Shown piece after piece: positions 1 through 5,258 of a DNA stretch of 7,201 nucleotides (positions are counted from its first letter, which is position 1; each line of letters begins with the position of its first letter). The notes beneath the pieces were generated by a model. The model did no database searches and had not been told where the DNA came from. It was given only the letters and a program-made list of their open reading frames with translations. Location: contig JBILVO010000174.1 of NCBI GenBank assembly GCA_044370415.1, positions 1 to 7,201 on the forward strand. Direction: 5' to 3'. The DNA comes from CAMCQY01 sp044370415 (GTDB taxonomy: Bacteria > Planctomycetota > Planctomycetia > Pirellulales > UBA1268). The translations under genes were made by a program, and so were the position numbers.

Positions 1-166
1 GGGACGGCCACGATGGCCGTGCCCGGCGTGTACACGGCGCAGGATGCCCGGGTAAGCACAAGCGAGCGGACGCTCGCCAAGCCGGGACGGCCACGATGGC
101 CGTGCCCGGCGTGTACACGGCGCAGGATGCCCGGGTAAGCACAAGCGAGCGGACGCTCGCCAAGCC
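1..166. repeat. Two identical 83-bp tandem repeat units with nested palindromes
   Basis: Bases 1-83 and 84-166 are identical by eye. Each unit carries several inverted repeats. In the second copy, the arm ACGGCCA (87-93) pairs with TGGCCGT (97-103) across a 3-nt loop, and GCCGGG/CCCGGC (81-86 and 105-110) extend this to about 13 bp with one bulged base. CGTGTACACG (27-36) is a perfect palindrome, as is CCCGGG (47-52). GCGAGCG (62-68) pairs with CGCTCGC (71-77). The 83-bp period is not a multiple of three, so the array is not a coding repeat. It lies downstream of mqnE on that gene's strand. The GCGAGCG/CGCTCGC hairpin resembles short dispersed palindromes I associate with planctomycete intergenic DNA, which would make it REP-like; that is from memory and unchecked. 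No T-run follows the hairpins, so simple intrinsic termination is not supported. The array may extend left of the window. Confidence 0.93.
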
Positions 167-203
167 GGGGCAGCCAGGATGGCCGAGCCCGGCGTGAAGA
201 CAC
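167..203. repeat. Decayed partial third copy of the 83-bp repeat
   Basis: Immediately after the second unit the sequence still follows the repeat start for about 37 bases, with roughly seven substitutions, and then diverges. The outer arms GCCGGG (164-169) and CCCGGC (188-193) are kept, so the fold can still partly form. This looks like the worn edge of the array on the side facing mqnE. The alternative is that it is an ancestral single element from which the two identical units were amplified. Confidence 0.7.
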
Positions 204-208
204 TTCAC
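194..208 (-). terminator. Small hairpin downstream of mqnE, weak terminator candidate
   Basis: GTGAAG (194-199) and CTTCAC (203-208) form a perfect 6-bp stem with a 3-nt loop, 36 bases past the mqnE stop. On the minus strand no U-run follows, so it would be an atypical intrinsic terminator at best. It may instead be part of the decayed repeat edge. The nearby 10-mer ACCGGCTCCT occurs twice (207-216 and 230-239). Confidence 0.25.
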
Positions 209-244
209 CGGCTCCTGCGCGTGCCTCCGACCGGCTCCTCAGCA

Positions 245-1378
245 TCAGGAGGTGACGGCGTGCTCCACGGCACGCCACGAGCCGCCGTCGCGGACGACGC
301 GGTGGTAGAGCGTGTCGCGTTCCACGGGCTCACGGCCCGCCTCGCGGATGAGCCGCTGGATGTGCTCGACGGAGAGCACCTCCGGCGTCGTGGCGCCGGC
401 GTCGTGGTAGATGAGCTCGTGCCGGACCGTGCCGTCGAGGTCGTCGGCGCCGTAGGCGAGCGCCGCCTGGGCCGTGCCGATCCCCAGCATGATCCAGTAG
501 GCCTTCACGTGGTCGAAGTTGTCGAGCACCAGCCGCGACACCGCCATCGTGCGGAGGCTCATCGCCGTCGACGGCTTCGCGATCCCCGTCAGCCGGGTGT
601 TGTCGGGATGGAACGCCAGCGGAATGAATGTCTGGAAGCCGCCGGTCTCGTCCTGCAGCTGCCGCAGCCGCAGCAGGTGGTCGGTGCGATGGAAGGCATT
701 TTCGATGTGGCCGTAGAGCATGGTGGCGTTGCTCCGCAGGCCGAGCGCGTGGGCCGCACGGTGAATATCAAACCACTCCCGGGCGTCGGCCTTGTGCTCG
801 CAGATCTTGTCGCGGACCTCCGGGTGGAAGATCTCCGCGCCGCCGCCGGGCAGGCTGCCGAGGCCGGCGTCCTTGAGCTCCACGAGGATGTCGCGGATCG
901 ACCGCTTCGTGAGGTGGCAGAACCAGTTGATCTCGACCGGCGTCCAGGCCTTGAGGTGCAGCGACGGATGGTGGTCGTGCAGGAGCCGGACGATATTGAG
1001 ATACCAGTCGTAGTCCTTCTGGTGGTGCAGCCCGCCGACGATGTGCATCTCGGTCGAGCCCGCGTCGACGGCCTCCTGCCCGCGGGCGAGGATCTGCTCG
1101 TCGCTCATCACGTAGCCACGGGCCTCGCGGAGATCGGCCCGAAACGCGCAGAACGTGCAGCGGTAGACGCACACGTTCGTGGGGTTCAGGTGGGTGTTGA
1201 TGTTGAACCAGCCGACGTTGCCGTTCTTCCGCTCGCGGACGATGTTGGCCAGCTCGCCGAGCTCGTGGAGGTCGATCCGCTCGTCCCAGAGCATTTCGGC
1301 TTCGGCCGCGTCGAGCCGCACTCCGGCCTCGACCTTTTCGCGGATCGGATCGAGCGACGGGGCGACTGCGCGGATCAT
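245..1378 (-). CDS. mqnE: Aminofutalosine synthase MqnE (radical SAM, futalosine menaquinone pathway)
   Basis: MqnE joins 3-[(1-carboxyvinyl)oxy]benzoate to the adenosyl part of S-adenosylmethionine, giving aminodeoxyfutalosine with loss of the carboxyl as bicarbonate. This is a soluble, early step of the futalosine menaquinone route. The 377-residue product has the radical-SAM cluster motif CVYRCTFC (Cys70, Cys74, Cys77) inside HLNPTNVC...CAF. It also has LKAWTPVEI (142-150), GSLPGGGAEIF (174-184), SNATMLYGHIE (216-226) and a C-terminal LGIGTAQAAL segment (from 298). The SNATMLYGH motif and the Trp-Thr-Pro-Val-Glu-Ile string favour MqnE over its paralogue MqnC. I chose ATG 1378 because AGGAG lies six bases upstream; the frame stays open to 1447, but those extra 23 residues look unlike the family. 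It lies on the same strand as the menG-ubiX-ubiA operon, 593 bases downstream, so it may have its own promoter. I found no convincing -35/-10 pair. Confidence 0.95.
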   Translation of the reverse strand: MIRAVAPSLDPIREKVEAGVRLDAAEAEMLWDERIDLHELGELANIVRERKNGNVGWFNINTHLNPTNVCVYRCTFCAFRADLREARGYVMSDEQILARGQEAVDAGSTEMHIVGGLHHQKDYDWYLNIVRLLHDHHPSLHLKAWTPVEINWFCHLTKRSIRDILVELKDAGLGSLPGGGAEIFHPEVRDKICEHKADAREWFDIHRAAHALGLRSNATMLYGHIENAFHRTDHLLRLRQLQDETGGFQTFIPLAFHPDNTRLTGIAKPSTAMSLRTMAVSRLVLDNFDHVKAYWIMLGIGTAQAALAYGADDLDGTVRHELIYHDAGATTPEVLSVEHIQRLIREAGREPVERDTLYHRVVRDGGSWRAVEHAVTS

Positions 1379-1772
1379 GGCCGGCTCCTGGGAGTGACTG
1401 GCGGAACGTCGGCAGTGCAGCACTATCTCCCACTCTGCAGCCGACACCGGAGCTTAAACCGCACCCCCGGCCGGCCTGCAACAACCGACGGCCGAAAGCG
1501 GCGCAGATGCCGCAAAAATCGTTCTTCCGGGAGTTTCGTGCCATCGGGGCCGAAACCGAGAAAATCGTTGGATCGGGGACCGGAAAATCGCTCGTCCCGT
1601 CCATCGGCCGGCCCCAACCATCTCGCCCAGGTGGAACCGAAAACCCCTCGAGCCACGGAAATCCCGGAAGAGCCGAAAAAAGCGTCGTCGCCGCCATTGC
1701 TTTCCGCGGAACGAGCCCTCCCTTTCCCGGCCTTCCGCTCCGGTCACCGAGACATGCCACGGCCCCGGAGCC
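1379..1772. other. Intergenic stretch upstream of mqnE, no gene recognised
   Basis: This 394-base stretch holds the mqnE ribosome binding site (AGGAG on the minus strand, just above 1384) and otherwise no supported gene. Frames stay open on both strands, but third-position GC in the two best candidates is only about 60%, well below the real genes here, so I read it as non-coding. It is less GC-rich than its surroundings and carries A-tracts on the plus strand. AAAATCG occurs at 1515-1521, 1561-1567 and 1584-1590 (spacings 46 and 23), and TTCCGCGGAA (1702-1711) is a perfect palindrome. It could contain a long mqnE leader or a promoter. A GATAGT-like hexamer on the minus strand (1422-1427) has no good -35 partner, so I do not call it. 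Confidence 0.5.
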
Positions 1773-1937
1773 TCACCCCATGGCGGGTGGCGGCTCGTCG
1801 GGAAACGCCTCGTTCCAGATTTCAACGTAGATCGCCACGAGGCCGTGGTCGACGATCGTGCGCTGGAGACCGCGATTGCAGACGCCAGCGGTCCGCGGTC
1901 GCCGCGCCGTGGATGCATCGCGATGGTCGGCGGCCAC
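1773..1937 (-). CDS. Possible small ORF or gene remnant of unknown function
   Basis: This short reading frame runs from a GTG at 1937 to a TGA at 1773-1775 and would give about 54 residues. I do not recognise the product. Its last 36 codons show GC of about 69%, 42% and 83% at codon positions 1, 2 and 3, which is the pattern of genuine genes in GC-rich genomes. The peptide there is not low complexity: it includes LQRTIVDHGLVAIY and then EIWNEAFPDEPPP near the end. The first 18 or so codons lack this bias and are rich in Arg and Ala, and there is no clear ribosome binding site. The real start may therefore differ, or this may be the tail of a gene whose front has been lost or frameshifted. It follows the ubiA stop on the same strand and overlaps the strong hairpin at 1932-1964. 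It could be a small protein, a pseudogene fragment or chance. Confidence 0.33.
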   Translation of the reverse strand: MAADHRDASTARRPRTAGVCNRGLQRTIVDHGLVAIYVEIWNEAFPDEPPPAMG

Positions 1938-1964
1938 GTCCGCGGCAGGCGCGGACTGGTGGCC
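1932..1964 (-). terminator. Strong GC hairpin just after the ubiA stop
   Basis: GTCCGCG (1938-1944) pairs with CGCGGAC (1950-1956) across a 5-nt loop. The outer arms GGCCAC (1932-1937) and GTGGCC (1959-1964) add six more pairs with a 2-nt bulge, so 13 pairs in all. It begins eight bases past the ubiA stop, the usual place for an operon terminator or a 3'-end-protecting stem. No U-tract follows on the minus strand, so it would have to act as an atypical terminator, with Rho, or as an RNA stabiliser. If transcription passes through it, mqnE could be a weaker, distal member of the same operon. Confidence 0.45.
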
Positions 1965-1971
1965 CGTTCCA

Positions 1972-2919
1972 TCACCACCACAGGTCGGCGGCGATCGCCG
2001 CCAGCAGCACGACGCCGATCAGGGCGTTGGCGTTGAAGAACGCCTCGTTGACCCGCGACAGGTCGTCCGGCCGCACGATCGAATGCTCCCAGACGAGCAG
2101 GGCCGTGATCACCGTCAACGCGAACCAGTAGATCGGCCCCAACTGCGGCACGACCGCCGGCAGCAGTGATAAAAGCAGCAGCGTCGTGCCGTGCAGCACC
2201 GCCGCGAGCGAGAGCGCCCGCGGCACGCCCAGCCGCGCGGGAATGCTCTGGAGGCCGTGGGCCGCATCGAATTCGGCGTCCTGGCAGGCATAGATCGTGT
2301 CGAACCCCGCCACCCAGGCCGTCACCGCCAGGCCGAGGATCGCCGCCGGGAGGATGTCCGCGGGATCGGAGAGCAGGGCCTCGCCCCGCAGCGCGATCCA
2401 GGCAGCCACCGGCGCCAGGCCGAGCGCGGCCCCCAGCCAGACATGCGCGAGCATCGTGAACCGCTTTGCGTAACTGTAGCCGAGCAGCCAGGCCAGCACC
2501 GGCAACGACAGCGCGAGCGGCAGCCAGTTGGGCAGGAACAGGAGCGTGGAAGCCACGAACGCCGTGCAGCTCACGACGACGAGCAGCAGCACCTCGCCGA
2601 CGCCGAGCGCACCTCGCGGCAGGTGCCGCGACGCCGTCCGCGGATTGGCGGCGTCGAACGTGCGATCGACGAGCCGGTTGAACGCCATCGCCGCGGTCCG
2701 GGCCGACACCATGCACAGCAGGATGCCCACCGCCGGACGCAGCCAGCCCGAGAGCCCCGCAGGCACGACGCCCTCGACACCGCCGGTGCGGGCCGCGATC
2801 AGAACCGCCATGATCGCGAAGGGCAGGGCGAAGATCGTGTGGCTGAACCGCACGAGCTCCAGGTAGCTCCGCAGCCGCGAGGACCGCGCGGTCGACGCCG
2901 ACGATGCTGCGCTTGCCAT
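1972..2919 (-). CDS. mqnP: UbiA-family polyprenyltransferase, MqnP-like, for menaquinone
   Basis: UbiA-family enzymes are integral membrane proteins that attach a polyprenyl tail to an aromatic ring. In the futalosine route the acceptor is 1,4-dihydroxy-6-naphthoate. The 315-residue product shows both metal/diphosphate-binding Asp motifs: NRLVDRTFD (Asn81, Asp85, Asp89) followed by Arg94-Thr, and QDAEFD (Asp214, Asp218) followed by GLQSIPARLG. Hydrophobic segments are spread through the chain, for example around 27-43, 62-80, 107-127, 131-149, 157-177, 190-206, 236-256, 262-277 and 296-312, fitting the family's roughly nine-helix fold. The ATG at 2919 shares one base with the ubiX stop (TGATG), so translation is probably coupled. 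An in-frame extension upstream to 3228 is only the shadow of ubiX. The family alone would also allow a ubiquinone 4-hydroxybenzoate enzyme; linkage with mqnE and menG favours the menaquinone role, which is inference. Confidence 0.88.
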   Translation of the reverse strand: MASAASSASTARSSRLRSYLELVRFSHTIFALPFAIMAVLIAARTGGVEGVVPAGLSGWLRPAVGILLCMVSARTAAMAFNRLVDRTFDAANPRTASRHLPRGALGVGEVLLLVVVSCTAFVASTLLFLPNWLPLALSLPVLAWLLGYSYAKRFTMLAHVWLGAALGLAPVAAWIALRGEALLSDPADILPAAILGLAVTAWVAGFDTIYACQDAEFDAAHGLQSIPARLGVPRALSLAAVLHGTTLLLLSLLPAVVPQLGPIYWFALTVITALLVWEHSIVRPDDLSRVNEAFFNANALIGVVLLAAIAADLWW

Positions 2920-3545
2920 CAGGTCGTCTCGCCCCAGCGGCGGATCAGGGAGTTGGCCACGCACAGCTGGTCGCAGATCCGTGCCACCACGAAGTCGACG
3001 AGATCGGCGACCGTCGCGGCCCCGTGGTAGAAGCCCGGCGCGGCGGGCAGCACGACCGCGCCGGCCTCGTGGATCGCCTGCATGTTCTTCAGCTGGGGCA
3101 GCGAGAGCGGCGTCTCGCGGGGCACGACCACCAGCTTCCGCCGCTCCTTGAGATGCACCTCGGCAGCGCGGTGGATGAGGTTTTCGCCCATGGAATGGGC
3201 GACCGCGGAGAGCGTGCTGCCGCTGCACGGGCAGATCACCATGCCGCCGGTGAGGAACGAGCCGCTGGCGATCGGCGCCATCAGGTTCTTGTGGTGGAAA
3301 TAGTGCAGGCGGCCGGCCTGCGGCAGCTGCCTGCCCAGCAGCGACTGCGGTTCGAAGCGATCGAGGTCGATCCGTCGCCCCAATTCCTCGCCGATCACCG
3401 CCTGCCCCGACGGGCTGATCGAGAGGTGCACCTCCCGGCCGGCCTCGAGCAGCACCTCGAGCAGCCGCACGGCATACGCCGCCCCCGAGGCGCCGGTGAT
3501 CCCCAGCACGAGAGGCGGCGACGGTGGCGATGGGTCGATGGTCAT
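2919..3545 (-). CDS. ubiX: UbiX-type flavin prenyltransferase (prenyl-FMN synthase)
   Basis: UbiX transfers a dimethylallyl group from dimethylallyl monophosphate to FMN. This makes the prenylated flavin cofactor used by UbiD-type decarboxylases; it is not itself a decarboxylase. In futalosine-pathway bacteria the matching proteins are called MqnM (UbiX) and MqnL (UbiD). The 208-residue length is normal for the family. Landmarks are GITGASGAAYAVRLLE (residues 15-30, flavin-binding N-terminus), SGSFLTGGMVICPCSGSTL (94-112), VVVPRETPLS (139-148) and PAAPGFY (167-173). I chose ATG 3545, 13 bases after the menG stop, because it puts the GITGASG motif at the usual distance from the start. There is no obvious Shine-Dalgarno sequence, so coupling to menG translation is likely. 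The open frame to 3641 overlaps menG and is rejected. No UbiD partner lies in this window. Confidence 0.92.
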   Translation of the reverse strand: MTIDPSPPSPPLVLGITGASGAAYAVRLLEVLLEAGREVHLSISPSGQAVIGEELGRRIDLDRFEPQSLLGRQLPQAGRLHYFHHKNLMAPIASGSFLTGGMVICPCSGSTLSAVAHSMGENLIHRAAEVHLKERRKLVVVPRETPLSLPQLKNMQAIHEAGAVVLPAAPGFYHGAATVADLVDFVVARICDQLCVANSLIRRWGETT

Positions 3546-3558
3546 GGGCGAGCGCTGC

Positions 3559-4329
3559 TCACGAGCCGCGGGTGGCGATGGAGAGGGTCGCGATGCCGAA
3601 CGAGAGCGGCACCATGTCGACCCGCTCGAAGCCGGCGGCACGCACGAGCGTGGCCAGCGCTTCCCCCGAAGGAAACGCCTCCACGCTCTGGTTCAGGTAG
3701 GTGTAGGCGTCGGAACGGTTGCGGGCCACGGCATTGCCCAGCCGCGGAAGCACATTGCGGAAATACCAGAGGTAGCCGTGGCGGATGATCGCGTTCCGCG
3801 GCAGCGAGAACTCGAGGATCGCGAGCCGTCCACCCGGCTTGCAGACCCGCGCCATCTCCGCGAGGCCGCGGCTCGTGTCGGCGATGTTGCGGAGGCCGAA
3901 GGCGACGGTCACGAGATCGAACGACGCGGTGGGGAAGGGGAGGTCCATCGCGTCGGCCTCCACCCATTCGATCGCCGCCCCGGTCCGGGCCGACTTTTCG
4001 ACGCCGCGGTCGAGCATCGGCCGGCAGAAGTCGGAGGCCACGATCCGCACGTCGGGGCCGCTCTTCGCCCGGTAGGCCAGCGCCAGGTCGCCCGTGCCGG
4101 TGCAGACGTCGAGGATGGCGCCGGCGGGGGGCGGCGGTGCCCGCGACACCGTCACGTGCCGCCACCAGACGTCGATCCCGCCGGAGAGCATCCGGTTGAC
4201 GACGTCGTACCGGGGCGCGATCTCGGCGAACATGCCGCGGACCCGGCCGCCGCTCTTGTCGACGCCCGCGGCGGCATCCTCGACGCCGCCCGGCGGCTGC
4301 TCTATTGTTGCGGTTCGTTCGCTCGACAC
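3559..4329 (-). CDS. menG: Demethylmenaquinone methyltransferase, MenG/UbiE family
   Basis: This class I SAM-dependent methyltransferase would carry out the last menaquinone step, C-methylating demethylmenaquinone at the membrane. With the GTG start at 4329 it has 256 residues. Landmarks are DKSGGRVRGMFAEIAPRYD (24-42), the SAM-binding ILDVCTGTGD (72-81), MDLPFPTASFDLVTVAFGLRN (128-148) and LEFSLPRN (172-179), all typical of UbiE/MenG. The start is uncertain. GTG 4329 has GGGAG five bases upstream and leaves 15 bases to comB. ATG 4362 gives 267 residues but overlaps the comB start by 18 bases, has only a weak ribosome site, and its extra codons are poor in GC3. Shared UbiE/MenG chemistry would also fit ubiquinone methylation, but the futalosine neighbours argue for menaquinone. 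It is the first gene of the menG-ubiX-ubiA operon. Confidence 0.92.
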   Translation of the reverse strand: MSSERTATIEQPPGGVEDAAAGVDKSGGRVRGMFAEIAPRYDVVNRMLSGGIDVWWRHVTVSRAPPPPAGAILDVCTGTGDLALAYRAKSGPDVRIVASDFCRPMLDRGVEKSARTGAAIEWVEADAMDLPFPTASFDLVTVAFGLRNIADTSRGLAEMARVCKPGGRLAILEFSLPRNAIIRHGYLWYFRNVLPRLGNAVARNRSDAYTYLNQSVEAFPSGEALATLVRAAGFERVDMVPLSFGIATLSIATRGS

Positions 4330-4344
4330 AGGCGCTCCCGGCAC

Positions 4345-5136
4345 ATGCACTGGATCTGCCATCCGATCTTCAATCGTATGCAGCCCGGGGCCACCGCGGG
4401 AGGGATCGCCGTCGTGATCGACGTCCTGCGGGCTTCTACGACGATCGTCACGGCCCTGGCGCACGGGTCTCCCCGCATGCGGCCGGTGCTCGAGGTGGCC
4501 GAGGCCCGGGCCTGCGCCGCAGCCGCCCCGCCGCCCGGGCCGCTGCTCGGGGGCGAGCGGGGCGGTCTGCGAATCGACGGCTTCGACCTGGGCAACTCCC
4601 CGCTCGAATACACCCGCGAGCGGGTCGCCGGCCGGCCGATCGTGATCACCACGACCAACGGCACCGCGGCCCTCGCCGCCTGCGGTCCGGCGTCTGCCGT
4701 GCTCATCGGGGCGGTTGTGAACCGCTCGGCGGTGGCGGCGCGGGCCCGGCAGCTCGCCGATCAGCTCGGCGCCGACTGCATCCACCTCGTCTGCGCGGGA
4801 ACCGACGGGGAGGTCACGGAGGAGGATCTCCTGACCGCCGGCGCGATTCTCGACGCGGCCGCCCTGCTGCCCGACGGCAGCCGCGACGACCTCGACCCCG
4901 CGGCCCACGACGCGCTGGACGGGTTCCGCGCGGTCCGGGCGGTCTTCGGCGCCAGCGGACCGCCCGCCGCCGCCATCGCAGCCGCCTTCACGTCGTCACG
5001 CGGCGGACGCAATCTCGTCGCCCTCGGCATGCAGCCCGATCTCGCCGCCGCCGCCGCCATCGATTCGCTGCCGCTGGTGCCCCGGCTCGACCGCACCTCC
5101 GGCTGGCTCGTGGCCGACGCCACCGCCGGAGACTGA
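4345..5136 (+). CDS. comB: ComB-family putative 2-phosphosulfolactate phosphatase
   Basis: ComB in methanogens is a magnesium-dependent phosphatase that releases sulfolactate from 2-phosphosulfolactate in coenzyme M synthesis. Homologues are also found in bacteria, where the role is mostly unproven. The 263-residue product carries the family landmarks: VVIDVLRASTTIVTAL (23-38), GGERGGLRIDGFDLGNSPLEYT (69-90), TTTNGT (102-107), CAGTDGEVTEEDLLTAGAI (150-168) and GGRNLVALG (220-228). ATG 4345 places VVIDVLRA at the distance from the N-terminus usual for ComB. ATG 4378 is a shorter alternative. No clear ribosome binding site precedes either. It is divergent from menG with starts abutting, so its promoter would have to lie inside the 5' part of menG. 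No ComA, ComC or other sulfonate gene is visible here, so coenzyme M synthesis is not implied; a sulfolactate or other phosphatase role is possible. Confidence 0.9.
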   Translation: MHWICHPIFNRMQPGATAGGIAVVIDVLRASTTIVTALAHGSPRMRPVLEVAEARACAAAAPPPGPLLGGERGGLRIDGFDLGNSPLEYTRERVAGRPIVITTTNGTAALAACGPASAVLIGAVVNRSAVAARARQLADQLGADCIHLVCAGTDGEVTEEDLLTAGAILDAAALLPDGSRDDLDPAAHDALDGFRAVRAVFGASGPPAAAIAAAFTSSRGGRNLVALGMQPDLAAAAAIDSLPLVPRLDRTSGWLVADATAGD

Positions 5137-5150
5137 CGCCGGAGGCGATG

Positions 5151-5180
5151 TGGACCGCGGCGGCGCGGGCCAACTACACT
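5151..5180 (+). promoter_or_regulatory. Candidate sigma70-type promoter for glyS
   Basis: TGGACC (5151-5156) and TACACT (5175-5180) each match four of six consensus bases for -35 and -10, with an 18-bp spacer. They lie in the 122-base gap between comB and glyS. Initiation would fall near 5187, leaving a leader of about 70 bases. The match is modest and GC-rich DNA gives such pairs by chance, so this is only a candidate. Confidence 0.3.
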
Positions 5181-5258
5181 CCCAGGCTCGAATCCCCGGA
5201 CGCGGCGCAGCCGCGGCCACCGCTTCCCTCCACACGCCCGATCACGAGCACTCCCGCC

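Noticed and set aside
1..166. CRISPR array or coding repeat
   Set aside because: The units are adjacent with no distinct spacers and the 83-bp period is not a multiple of three, so neither fits.
1379..1447. N-terminal extension of mqnE to an ATG at 1447
   Set aside because: The 23 extra residues do not look like the family, and ATG 1378 has AGGAG at a 6-base spacing.
1507..1830. Plus-strand open frame of about 107 codons in the intergenic gap
   Set aside because: Third-position GC is only about 60%, there is no ribosome site, and its 3' part is antisense to the better-supported small minus-strand frame.
179..2131. Long plus-strand open frame of about 650 codons over mqnE and the intergenic region
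   Set aside because: It is the antisense shadow of mqnE plus GC-rich non-coding DNA. The product is Arg/Pro/Val-biased with no family motif, while the opposite strand encodes a clear radical-SAM enzyme.
2920..3228. N-terminal extension of the prenyltransferase frame to 3228
   Set aside because: It lies entirely over ubiX in another frame, is Arg-rich, and has no hydrophobic helix; the true start overlaps the ubiX stop.
3546..3641. N-terminal extension of ubiX to 3641
   Set aside because: It overlaps the 3' end of menG, and its residues are low-complexity Ser/Pro/Arg; the UbiX fold begins directly after the ATG at 3545.
4363..4908. Upstream extension of the menG frame to 4908
   Set aside because: This part is the antisense shadow of comB, which carries clear ComB motifs on the plus strand.
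5148..5258. Earlier glyS start at ATG 5148 with GGAGG before it
   Set aside because: The GGAGG is only two bases from the ATG, the 37 added residues are low complexity, and the GlyRS core aligns from about residue 10 of the 5259 start. It is kept as an alternative, not the call.
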